The translations under genes were made by a program, and so were the position numbers. From Eukaryota sp. TZLM1-RC (taxonomy: Eukaryota; Metamonada: BaSk clade), in NCBI GenBank assembly GCA_040285825.1, contig JAUPSS010000008.1:124001-188000 (forward strand): DNA of 64,000 nt, written 5' to 3'. Under the pieces are notes generated by a model. That model worked only from the letters and a program-made list of their open reading frames with translations, searched no databases and was not told the DNA's origin. Below are positions 32,267-42,034 of the stretch, one piece after another; positions within the stretch are counted from its first letter, which is position 1; each line of letters begins with the position of its first letter.

Positions 32267-32719
32267 CTAGTCTGTGATAGCTTTCAACTGCTCTTCCTGC
32301 TGTAGTAAAGATGCGGTATCTATATCATGAATGGAAAGAAGTTCTGGTTTAGACAGCAGAACCTTTAACATTTTTCTTGAATGTTCAATTGCAGCAGACT
32401 GACAAGACCTTATGGATCCTCCTGTGTGAATGACACGGATTGTACATCGCATATCCTGAACAGCTCTAAGAACTGTTAAGGCAGTCCAAACCATCTCAAA
32501 ATGTGCCCGTGGTGCTCTAGCAATGCAAAGATTGGTAACATTGTTAAAATATTTAATGTTGAGTCCAGCAGCACACAAACCTGCACCATAAGTACCAAAA
32601 GAAGAGAGAATAGAATGTTTGACAGATTGCTTGAAGACATTAGAGTCCACTGTGGGGTTGCAAAATCCATTGTCCCAAATGAGTTCACATAGCAAGTAGC
32701 GATGCTTAAAGCGGACCAT
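32267..32719 (-). CDS. POP5: Ribonuclease P/MRP protein subunit POP5
   Basis: 150 residues. POP5 is a protein of the nuclear RNase P and RNase MRP complexes that process tRNA and rRNA precursors. Hallmarks are the start MVRFKHRYLLCEL, then SVKHSILSSFGTYGAGLCAAGLNIKYFN, VWTALTVLRAVQDMRCTIRVIHTGGSIRSCQ and EHSRKML. The Met at 32719 is chosen because known POP5 proteins begin MVRFKxRYLL at this point. The frame runs 42 codons further upstream, but that part is hydrophobic and unrelated. The frame is undamaged. Confidence 0.93.
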   Translation of the reverse strand: MVRFKHRYLLCELIWDNGFCNPTVDSNVFKQSVKHSILSSFGTYGAGLCAAGLNIKYFNNVTNLCIARAPRAHFEMVWTALTVLRAVQDMRCTIRVIHTGGSIRSCQSAAIEHSRKMLKVLLSKPELLSIHDIDTASLLQQEEQLKAITD

Positions 32720-32848
32720 TCCCACAAGTAATGTCAATAACAATACAATAAGAGAGGTTGTGAGAGCAAATCCAAATGCATTTACCAAACCTACATTAGA
32801 AATCCATTCTTCATTACAACTCCAGACACTATTGAGCTGCCACATCGT

Positions 32849-33945
32849 TTAAGATGGACTGATATCTTCTCCTACAGAGATCTTCTTGACTACTCTCTTT
32901 TTAGTTCCTCCCTGTCTTCCTTTAGCACCCAATGAGGATGTGCTTGTTTCAGGAACTTGCGATTGACAGTTTCTTCTGTTGTGGCCTTTTCCGCGACATT
33001 TACCAAATCTTTTCGGTTTTTTTGTCCTTCTCAGCAGTCTTCTTTTTCTGATCTCTCTGTGAAGTAGATGATCCATTTTTGAAATCTTTTGTTTGAGTTT
33101 TTGGTCTCTCGAAAATGGATGGTGTACCTTCACCGTTGATTGGAGATGTTATAATGGAATATATATTTAGGGCAGAGTTGAAGTCTCTATTTCAACACGT
33201 GCTGCACGTCTGACACTTCACTAAACCCCACGGTGTTGATTTTGCTTTTTCTTTCAGTGAATCCTTCTGTTCACCCCATTCTTGTTGAAAATCTCTTTCT
33301 CTAGTAGGATTGTTTTGATTAAATAAATCAATTTCTTGATTTAATTTTTTTTTGCTTTTCTTTTTAGTTGTCGTTTGCCCTTAGGACCTAACATTTTAAT
33401 ACTAGAATCGTTGACACTTTTTTCAAAATTTCCTTTGGCAGCACAACTGGAACAAGATTTACTCGTTCTATATTCATCAACTAGGAAAATTCGATAACCA
33501 AATCTTCTTAATAGTTTGCGAATTTCGGTTCCTCTTATGGTTGTCTTTTTTCCCTTCCCTGTATTTCCTTTCGAGCTCCAGTCACCATAACCAATAACTA
33601 CGTCTTCAGGGGTGCCAAAGGTCAGTTTGAATCTTTCCAAGATGTTTTTTTCACTTCTTTGGTTATTCGAATACGTTTGAAATTTTCTTTTTCTGAACCA
33701 TATTTCTTGGTAAAAAATATTCATATGAACATTGTATCGCTCAAATTCCTTGATGTAATGACCAAAATGTTGACTGAAACAAGATTCTTGTTGTCTGTTT
33801 GATACAGATAAAGAAAATTGATTTAAAATATCCTGACCTGAGTAATCACCATCAGGTAATTGTACTTTACAATTTTCTTTTTTCCGTTGAACGATATTTT
33901 TTTTCGTAAATTGTCATTTATTCATTTAATAAAGAAAATCAAAAC
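32849..33945 (-). pseudogene. Fanzor/TnpB-like RuvC nuclease remnant followed by a zinc knuckle (copy 4, distinct subfamily)
   Basis: Read downward. From about 33945: LPDGDYSGQDILNQFSLSVS, then ERYNVHMNIFYQEIWFRKRKF, VVIGYGDWSSKGNTGKG, IRGTEIRKLLRRFGY and VDEYRTSKSCSSC, the first zinc pair of the TnpB/Fanzor C-terminal domain. A frame break lies in an A-rich run near 33350. The other frame gives GLVKCQTCSTC, a TGA where Trp is usual, and NRDFNSALNIY, the RuvC-III signature with its catalytic Asp. A further frame break leads to CRGKGHNRRNCQS (32849-33133), half a CCHC knuckle with its first Cys replaced by Phe. The N-terminal domains and RuvC-I are missing. POP5 starts 130 bp downstream. Confidence 0.65.
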
Positions 33946-36585
33946 ATAAAATACACAACTAAAGCTCCACATCCTGAAAACCTGCCTCCTTGACATCAAA
34001 ACAATTAATTTCCAAAGATTCAGAAAATTTCCCAAAAGAAGACAGTGAATCAGAAATCAGTTTTACCATTCCCTTAAAAATAGAAAATACAATCCTGTTT
34101 TGCCAGCCAACATGATTGAAATTTCTTCCAGTTCTTTCCTTTCCAACTACATCAAATACCGCAAGGAAAGCCATAGTAACCTTACTTAGAGATAAACCAA
34201 AGGGACATAAATTATATTGGGCATGAGAATTTTCATTAACCGAGGAAATGGGTTTCGCATATTTAGCAATTTTATATTTTTCGCCTGCAAGAAGAGGATT
34301 ATTTACATCTGAGTTAATGAGATGTTCGTTAGAGGAATTACAAGGGTCAATAGACATGGCGTCCAGAATAGTAAAACTACCATTTAAACCAGGAACAACT
34401 AGATCACCTCTAGTCAGACCCATAGAAGCTCTGTTGTAACGCGTACTATCAATATTGGGATCATCAAGAATTAATTTTGATAACAGCGGTTCTAAAAAGG
34501 AATCTACTCTATATGATTTGCACATTACATAAATTTGGTCCCTGACGTTATTATGCACTTTGCTTCTAAACGTAATGAAATGTTTGCAGTTCAAAAGATG
34601 AGTAAACAAAAGAGGTTTACCACATTTACAAGTTAAATGATTGGGCAAATTGTTTGGCCACAGAAAACAACGAAAACGCATGTTTAGAAGCCATTCATTG
34701 TTTTTTAACAAAAGTCGATAAACAGAGGGAACTTGAGTTACTAAAGCAGCAGCTGAACTATCACGAATATCCTTTAAAAAATTACCGAAAGCGGGATTTT
34801 TAGTTTTAGCCAAGCCAAGTCTTACTTCATAATCCAAGCCTTCATATAATTCAACCAGATGGTGCTGAAGCTTTTTCAAGCACAAACGTAAATTTGGAAG
34901 TGATCGGGTGGGAATTGCTTGAACATTTTGAGGAAAACACTGAATCCAGATATCACTAGGCAAATTTTCTAATTCAAATTGCAGTTGATTCAAGTAAAAA
35001 TTTGATTCACCATTGATCAGATGAACATCAAAAGGGAACCTTTGGAAAAATTCAAAAACAAAAATTTTACCACCTCCCAAAAATGCTACTTTACACAGAA
35101 TCGAAGATTTGGTGAATCCAATTCCACCCAAATCTGCTGAACAAAATACATGACTTCGAATTAAAGATTCATTTACTTCTAATAAAGAAGAAAAAAATTT
35201 GACTCGAAGTTTGTTAAAAGATCTGCAAAAATTGAGAGATACCGATGGGGGAGTTGACCTTAAAATATGAGTGAATTTTCCAGAATAACAAATTTTTAAA
35301 ATAAAAAATTTTATGTGTTTCTCAATGTCGCATTCAGCAATAAAACTAAGATCCTTGTCAAACTTCTCCAATAAATTGTTTAACTGGGAATAAATTTCAT
35401 CCAAATTGCCAAGCCAACATCCAAGAAACTTAAAAGCTTGTTGGTCATAATTGATAAAAGGAATCTGAGCTCTACCAATCATCAAAGATTGTTTTTCTCT
35501 ACCAATCAAGAAACATTTAGATGGGTTCAAAGCTAAACCAATTTCTTTGTATTTCGCCGCAATGTCTTCAGAAACCCTAGAAATGCTTTCAAAAGAACCA
35601 ATAATAGAAATGTCATCCATATAGGCAACAATACGCAAATCAGGGAAATCTTGTTGTGTCATTTTAATAATATTATGAATAGCCAAACAAAACAGCAAAG
35701 GGCCAAGAGGATCACCTTGTTTCACACCAGAAGAAGATTCAAGGGTAAAGGAGTCAAAAATTAAGTCTGATTTTTTTCCATAAATTAAATAAAAATATGC
35801 AGAAAGTTCAGGAAAATCATGAAGAAGCACATCAAAAATACAATTACGTTTCACAGAATTGAAAGCATTTTTGAAATCCAAATTGAAAATATATTGATGT
35901 TGTTGACTATTGAAAAAAACATCTGAAGTCATTGAAGCAACAGAAGCACCTTCAACAGTTTTTATACCAAATTGGAAAGGCTTCAAATAGTCCCTTGCTT
36001 TAGTAGAAATTCTGTTAAAAATAAGCGAAGAAAGCAATCTGGTTAATGACTCTCCAATAGCAATTGGTCTAACTCCATCAGGTATGTCACCTTTACCAGG
36101 TTTAACTAAAGCAACTAAACGGGCAGCAGTCAATTCAGGCGGAGGAACATAATTCAAACACATTAAATTTTGAAAATAGGAAGCAAGATCCTCAACAATT
36201 TCAGGAGCATTTTTACAGGCAGTTTTCAACAAATCAAAGGAAATGCCTGAAGGACCAGCAGCTTTTCCTTTTGGTAATTTAGCAACGGCATTCAATACTT
36301 CTTGAGCCTGAAATGGATTTTCGAGCCAATATTAACAAATAGAAGGCTTACTGGGGCAAAAATTTTCAGTTGGATGGAGGGATTTCAATTTTTCAACAGT
36401 TTCGAGATTGTTATCAGCCAGTTTTCCCGAAAAAATATTTTTTAAACCGCTTCCATATCTACCTCTCAAAAACAATTTTCTTGCTTGAAAAGATGAATTA
36501 GCTTTTCTCTGTTTTGGTTTGTAATTAATTTTCTTCTTCTTCAAAGACACAGTACAACTTGGACGCCGTGACAGAAAGTGAAATA
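33940..36585 (-). mobile_element. Longest RLE retrotransposon copy: RT plus endonuclease (Lf4)
   Basis: One frame covers 36585-33959 with a single TAA near 36332. The upstream 97 codons include SLHPTENFCPSKPSIC. The 778-codon remainder has LPKGKAAGPSGISFDLL, RPIAIGESLTRLL, motif A LDFKNAFNSVKR, motif B SSGVKQGDPLGPLLFCLAIH and AYMDDISIIG (catalytic Asp pair). It continues with a thumb (DIEKHIKFFILKICYSGKF), a CKCGKPLLFTHLLNC zinc motif and a PD-(D/E)XK endonuclease (RGDLVVPGLNGSFTILDAMSID, KIAKYAKP). The end is DVKEAGFQDVEL. The RT and the endonuclease are both whole. The N-terminal zinc fingers are missing, so the copy is 5'-truncated and carries one nonsense codon. Confidence 0.92.
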
Positions 36586-36614
36586 TGAGAGGGTTGACCA
36601 GGGGAGGGAGAAAA

Positions 36615-37142
36615 AAAGGTTTCAATATAGAGGCATTTATTGAGCCATTAGTACGTAAGCTGTCTTCAGATCAAACTGATGATTCCTTTGGTAAAAGAAA
36701 GGCAAATTTACTAGCTCCATGGATCGATGGTGTTCTCAATGTTGTATATGTTGCCTCAGTTGATGTTTGCAAAAATTCTGCTGCTCGTTTAGTGTATTCC
36801 GCTGATTCGCCGTTATCTAACGCCGAAAAAAAAGAAGATAAAAAAATATGAAGAACCTTTGGCACAGTTAGGTAGAGTGGAACATGTGAAATATCAGTTT
36901 GTGCCGTTTGCAATTTCTCTTTTTGGCAATATTGGACCTTCAGGGTTGCACTATTCAGTGTTGTTGAATGGGTCTGGTAAAACAATGAATTCCACTTTCT
37001 GGTTAAATAGAATTGTTTTTTGCATTTTCAAGTCTATTCCAACAATGATTTCAAAGGTACTTCTAGCTATTGGTGTAGAATATGAACGTAATGCTGAGAG
37101 TAGGTTCAGCAATAGTGACGCTTGTTTGGAGGATATTGACTA
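36615..37142 (+). mobile_element. 5'-truncated RLE retrotransposon (Lf3)
   Basis: Plus-strand IEAFIEPLVRKLSSDQTDDSF, KANLLAPWIDGVLNVVYVASVDVC, a frame break near 36845, AQLGRVEHVKYQFV, FWLNRIVFCIFKSIPTM and the end SNSDACLEDID. Nearly identical to the minus-strand copy at 22640-23200. It is head to head with the Lf4 element and runs directly into another Lf4 fragment. Confidence 0.85.
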
Positions 37143-38045
37143 GAGGTGATCTAGTTGTTCCTGGTTTAAATGGTAGTTTTACTATTTTGGACGCCATGTC
37201 TATTGACCCTTGTAATTCCTCTAACGAACATCTCATTAACTCGGATGTAAATAATTCTCTTCTTGCAGGCGAAAAATATAAAATTGCTAAATATGCGAAA
37301 CCCATTTCCTCGGTTAATGAAAATTCTCATGCCCAGTATAATTTATGTCCATTTGTTTTTTCTTTGCTTGGATCTCTAGGTAACGCTGCTATGGCTTTCC
37401 TTGAGGATTTTGTTGTAGTTGTAAAGGAAAGAACTGGAAGAATTTTCAATCGTGTTTACTGGCAAAACAGGATTGTATTTTCTATTTTTAAGGGAATGGT
37501 AAAAGTAATTTCTGATTCACTATCTGTGTGATTCACCTGTGGTCAATAATAGGTGAATTTTAATTCTCACCTCACAAATTTCTCACATCTTCTTTTTACT
37601 GTCCTTTATTCACTTCTATGGGGGCCACTATCGACTTATTGTTGTCTGGTAATGATCTTAGGCGCCTCAAAGTACACGCTAGCGAAGACACAAAGATTCG
37701 TGCGGTGTACACCTTAGTCTTCCTTGAGAAAACACAACAAGACGTTGCTGAATACTACTGCGTTGCACAATCTACGGTATCTATATCTATATCTATACGG
37801 TAGATAGTAATAAAGTTGGATTTGTACGGAATTGGGTGTACCAGATGCAACTAAAGACATAATATTTATGAAAGTGAATGAAATGTGAGGTGAATGTGAA
37901 AGAGGGAGTGATATCTATTTGAGATGAAATTCACAGATCTTCTTTTGGGAAATTTTCTGAATCTTTAGCAATTAATCGTTTTGATGTAGGGGAGGCAGGT
38001 TTTGAGGATGTGGAGTTTTAATTGTGTATTTCATATTTGTTGTTG
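37142..38045 (+). mobile_element. Lf4 endonuclease fragment split by a 411-bp insertion
   Basis: TRGDLVVPGLNGSFTILDAMSIDPCN through FKGMVKVISDSLS (to 37525), then, after the insertion, FGKFSESLAINRFDVGEAGFEDVEF ending at TAA near 38021. The 3' UTR is TGTATTTCATATTTGTTGTTGAATAAA. Apart from the insertion the frame is open. Confidence 0.85.
37526..37936 (+). mobile_element. 411-bp DNA-transposon derivative (MITE-like) with a helix-turn-helix ORF
   Basis: Comparison with the uninterrupted copy at 33940-36585 places the insertion between two ATCT tetramers (37522-37525 and 37937-37940), a 4-bp target duplication. Termini are short inverted repeats (GTGTGATTC against CTGTGAATT). It contains a 61-codon frame (37618-37803) with TKIRAVYTLVFLEKTQQDVAEYYCVAQSTVS, which looks like the helix-turn-helix of an IS630/Tc1/mariner-class transposase N-terminus. 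A (TATCTA)n run follows. No DDE catalytic domain is present. Confidence 0.75.
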
Positions 38046-38598
38046 AATAAAAATAAATATATATAGTTTCAATTTGCAGCAATTTACGGCGTTGAATAAA
38101 ACAAGGAAAAAATAATTCGTCTGTGTTGTAGCCAATAAGTAAACCAGGCGTAACCTTACTCAATAAGTCAAAAACTGAAGTAAGCATAACTTTCTCTGAT
38201 GAACATAAGTGGATAGAACAGTGCTCTAATTAAGGAATCGCTTTTGTGGAGAAGATAGGTGACTCTTCCGAATCTTCATATATAAATGCCCAAGTAATCA
38301 TGAGGGAATCTTCGTGAGGATTTGGCAGTAGTTCCTCTCTGTATGCTTCGTGTTCATCTTTAATTTTAGGAATTTCGGCACCTAGTTCTTGGGGCAATAC
38401 AATGGGTTCTTCAAAGGAAAAGTTGAAATTGTTAGGTGACTTTTGCGATTTTGAAATAATATTCACATCAAAACGTTGGCTGTTGGTAATGACTCTTCTA
38501 AACGCCAAAAGACAATGTAGCGGACGAGGAGCTTGAGAGACATTTTCAAGAGTGCATAATTGTCTTTTGTATTCGGAAGTGAGTCTAGATCCAGATGT

Positions 38599-38735
38599 TG
38601 TTGTTACTGATGAACTCACTTGGTAGACAGATGATGAATTTACATGATGACGTGGCACTTGTTCAAGAACAAGTATTTTTATTAATAAAGCTCTTTTCTT
38701 CTTTTCTTCTTTGGTATTTCTGCCTAACGGCATCA
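38599..38735 (+). repeat. 5' LTR of the compact element
   Basis: 137 bp, equal in length to its partner at 39555-39691, with a handful of differences by eye. Confidence 0.85.
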
Positions 38736-39554
38736 ATAATTATTGGCCCTCATTACAGATGATATATACTCGCGTACTACATCCGTCCCTTGCTTCTATG
38801 AAAGTGGATGATGTTCTGTTGTTCCTACAACAGTGGAAGGTGTACTCTTCTGTTACACCAAAGAAGGAGCTTGTTCCAGGAAGGTTCCTCGTTGAAATTT
38901 TTCTTGTTAGAATCATTGGTTCTCACAAGACCTGGGGTTGATTCATCCGATGAGGTGTTTCTGGATCATTTGAGATCCTCCATCTCGTTTTCCTCGTACG
39001 AGGAATTCAACTTGGTGATGTCTGAGTTGAACGTTGATGTCCGTAAGCGCGACGTCCGTGAACGTATGTCCTGCTACCTGAGACGTTATCTTCAGGCGAA
39101 AAGCAGGGCTTCCGGACGGAAATTGCCTGACTCAGCCTTCATGATCAGATTCGCTAAGGGTATTCTTTCATTAGGACTGCATAATCTCTGATTTCTCGAA
39201 TTCGGGACGATGTATTCCCCGATTTTCCTACATTGGTAAATACCGCAGAGGATGAACTACTTGATTGCACGCGAGTAGCTTCTTGGAACAGGTCTTCAAA
39301 GACTGTTTCTGAAAATACTGACTCTGTGCGTCAAGCTGGTATGAAGTCTCGTTAATCCCATAGGTCCCGCAATTTGACTGACGGGACATGTTTCAAATGT
39401 CATCAGAAAGGTCATCTAGCTCGTGATTGTCCCTCAAAAGTTAAGCACGAAGTAAATCATTTACACCACATGCTTCAGTATCTCACAAATATCCTATCTT
39501 CATTATGCTAAATGGTTTACGAAACTGTTGAACGAAAATGGGAAGAAGTAGTGC

Positions 39555-39691
39555 TGTTGTTACTGATGAACTAACTTGGTAGACAGATGAGGAATTTACA
39601 TGATGACGTGGCACTTGTTCAAGAACAAGTATTTCTATTAATGAAGCTCTTTTCTTCTTTTCATCTTTGGTATTTCTGCCTAACGGCATCA
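39555..39691 (+). repeat. 3' LTR of the compact element
   Basis: 137 bp, preceded by a purine-rich tract. No matching target-site duplication was found next to it (left flank GATGT, right flank CAGAG). Confidence 0.85.
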
Positions 39692-39893
39692 CAGAGTGAG
39701 AATAAAGTTTGAGAATAATTTCAGAAAATGTGTAAAGCAGCGGAACAAAAGGTTTTTTGTCTTCTTTTGCACTAGGAAGAGGTAAAGAGTATGAAATGGT
39801 AGGCGACTCAATTCCCAAGTTCAGCGACACAGGTGGTGTGTATGACATGTAATGAGAATTATGAGCTTCTTTATCAAATTTTGCACTTGTCAA

Positions 39894-40449
39894 CCCATTT
39901 TTGAATTCTGGTTACCACCCTGATTTTCGTTTTGGAAGGTTTTCACTTTTCCCTCACTTTTTTCTTTCCTTTTCTATTGTTAACATTGTTGACAGTTCAT
40001 TTTGTGTAAATTCTTCTTGTGTCTCACAAGAGCTAATCCCATCACCATGACAAGTTGATGACTGTGTCACTCAACATGAACAAGGCTTACAAGAAAGTTA
40101 CAATCATTCTAGAAGAATCAGATTTTTGGCAATGATGTGGAGAAGATAGTTTTTGTCTATTCTCAACACGTTGGTCAGAATCAAGACTCTCGCAAGTTGA
40201 CATCTATAGTCCCATTGAAAGATTTCTTTCCTAAATGACCTTTTTTTGAACCTTCAACGTTAGCTCGCTATAGATATACTGGTGTATCTCCCCATTTACA
40301 TTTGCTGTTTGCACAACACGACATGTTTGTGTTGGTCTATTTGGGTCAAAAATAATCCCCCTCAGAAAACCCCTGGCCTCACTCCCCCTGGAAATTTCCC
40401 TGGCCTAATTCTTTTAATTTTTGCTGTTTTAGACTTTTCATTGTTTCAA
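39894..40449. other. No supported gene
   Basis: Pyrimidine-rich in places (39950-39990), with short frames only. Confidence 0.4.
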
Positions 40450-40550
40450 CCACATCCACATTTCTAAACTCAACCATCCCGAGATGATCGGTTTAGATCA
40501 GAATACATTGGAGTTAAAAACTCTGTATAGCTCTTCTTAAAGCTTGGGGG
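40450..40550. repeat. Second copy of the Fanzor-associated hairpin segment
   Basis: Matches 19995-20095. It holds a hairpin with a perfect 7-bp outer stem (40463-40469 with 40491-40497) and the identical loop region CCATCCCGAGATGATCGG. The adjoining sequence still resembles the last codons of copy 1 of the nuclease, but no nuclease body remains. Confidence 0.65.
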
Positions 40551-41462
40551 CCTGTAGGCTAGTGTTTATATATATGTTCTTATATGTTGCTTAAAATACT
40601 TCATAAATGTGTCAAATCTGCAACTTTTGGAGTTGAATCGGGTTCTCTTGCAGATTTATTTTTCTGATCATTATAAGCCAAGTTTAGAGAGTCACATATT
40701 TTTAGGGCAATATTTTTTATTCAGAAACCTTTTTCCTTCTTAATTCAACAGAATTGTTGTTCTGTCTGTCTACTAACATCTTTCAAAAAATGTGCTGCTT
40801 TGTAAACACATAAAAAACAGGGAATTTGTGTAAGGAATTTGTGTTAATAAAGCAGCAGCAAAACTATCACGAATGTCCTTTATAAATATTGAAAAATTTA
40901 TTAATCTATATTTCAGAAAATGGAAGTTGAAGAAGAGATGAAATGTGAGAAGTCTGTTTGTCGTTGGATGTCACGTCAACTCAAGAATCTATTTCTTCAA
41001 ACTAATCGTAACAATTTTCCGACTACTGATGATCAAATTGGTAATTTCATTAAACTTTTTGATGATGAAATCTTGAACGACGACGATGAAAATTGTTTGA
41101 ATCAATCAACAAAAACTGTTATTATAGACAGTACTCATTCCCAAAATTTGTAAGTTTTCAAAAGATGAAAATTGGATGAATTCAATTTTTCCTAGCTATT
41201 TCGGGATGATTTGGATGTTGAATTTCTATCATCAAAATTACTATTTATTTTATTAAACACAATTTTGAAGTGGTAGAATAATTTGCTTTGTAAACACATA
41301 AAAAACAACACTTAATAATTGATTTTCATGCTATTTCGGTTAAGTTTCATCATCATCATCACATTGAAAAAGTTTTTCGTTTTGAATCATTGTGATAAAT
41401 CATTGAATGCAAAATACAACTGTATATATGATATTACATACATATTCTTACTACTGTCAAGT
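40551..41462. other. AT-rich region with a 24-bp direct repeat and one small ORF
   Basis: TGCTTTGTAAACACATAAAA occurs at about 40796 and again at about 41287, so two copies of a roughly 24-bp repeat bracket 0.5 kb. Between them, 40920-41153 (+) encodes 77 residues (MEVEEEMKCEKSVCRWMSRQL...), not recognised. Near 40850-40890 is a scrap of minus-strand Lf4 LINE. Confidence 0.4.
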
Positions 41463-41549
41463 GCCAAATAGAGCCCCCAAAATTACTTATGGGCTCTATT
41501 TCGATGGGTTCTATCACAGAGCCCCTGAAGAAAAGGACTCTATTTGGCC
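41463..41549. repeat. 87-bp foldback element
   Basis: It begins GCCAAATAGAG and ends CTCTATTTGGC, perfect 11-bp inverted termini. Inside, AAATAGAGCCC (41466-41476) and GGGCTCTATTT (41491-41501) form a second perfect 11-bp hairpin. It resembles a minimal foldback MITE. Confidence 0.75.
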
Positions 41550-42034
41550 CAACATTCAACTTAAAGCCTATATTAAAAATGAACTAATGCACATTTTAAT
41601 TAATTTTAAGATTGTAGAGGAAATTAAAAGAGAGTTAGAGTTTATGATAACAATACACATTTTGGTTCATGTTCGAAGAAAAAATTATGCACAAATTATG
41701 ATTTTTATTCCTGGCACAGTCAAATTTTACAACTCAACAACAAACCTTAACTACTACTTTTTCTACTACAAACCCCATCAACTAAATGACGGTAGATTTT
41801 CGCTATTCACTTGTTTAGCAACTCGATTGTTATAAAACTCCGTCCTATTATTCAAAATGGAGTTACTATAACGAGAAAGAGCTTTAAATAATGAAAACAC
41901 GATTCTGTTTTCAAATCAAGTGTGCGACCATATCGGTTATGATTTAACGTGTATGATTTGTACATAAGATTCAATTTGTCATAACACCATGACAGAAGTG
42001 TTGATTGTCATGACGTCATGTCCAGGTATCATTA

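Larger units (their letters stand above)
38599..39691 (+). mobile_element. Compact LTR element carrying only a gag-like region (TR-GAG-like)
   Basis: Two 137-bp direct repeats, 38599-38735 and 39555-39691, both start TGTTGTTACTG and end GGCATCA (TG...CA). After the left repeat comes ATAATTATTGGCC, the same primer-region sequence as in the Ty3/gypsy element. Before the right repeat is a purine tract (GAAAATGGGAAGAAG). The 819-bp interior has gag-like frames (38808-39191, with YEEFNLVMSELNVDVRKRDVRERMSCYLRRYL) and a CCHC zinc knuckle CFKCHQKGHLARDC (about 39391-39432). No protease, RT or integrase is present, so it would need enzymes from another element. Confidence 0.8.
38230..39893 (-). pseudogene. 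Unrecognised gene split by a compact LTR element
   Basis: On both sides of the LTR element an unrecognised minus-strand frame reads out into unique sequence. The upstream part (39893-39692) encodes AKFDKEAHNSHYMSYTPPVSLNL...PFVPLLYTFSEIILKLYSHS. The downstream part (38598-38230) encodes SGSRLTSEYKRQLCTLENVSQ...EEPIVLPQELGAEIPKIKDEHEAYREELL and ends at TAA. The Met-Pro start (MPLGRNTK) of the two shorter frames lies inside the LTRs and is not a real start. Whether the two parts were one gene is inference. No family recognised. Confidence 0.35.

Noticed and set aside
32267-32845. Longer POP5 frame with an N-terminal hydrophobic helix
   Set aside because: Known POP5 proteins start at MVRFKHRYLL and are not membrane proteins; the Met at 32719 is the better start.
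38230-38736. Two paralogous host genes at 38230-38736 and 39483-39893 (minus), both starting MPLGRNTK
   Set aside because: The shared part is exactly the antisense of the two 137-bp LTRs; only the unique flanks could be host coding sequence.
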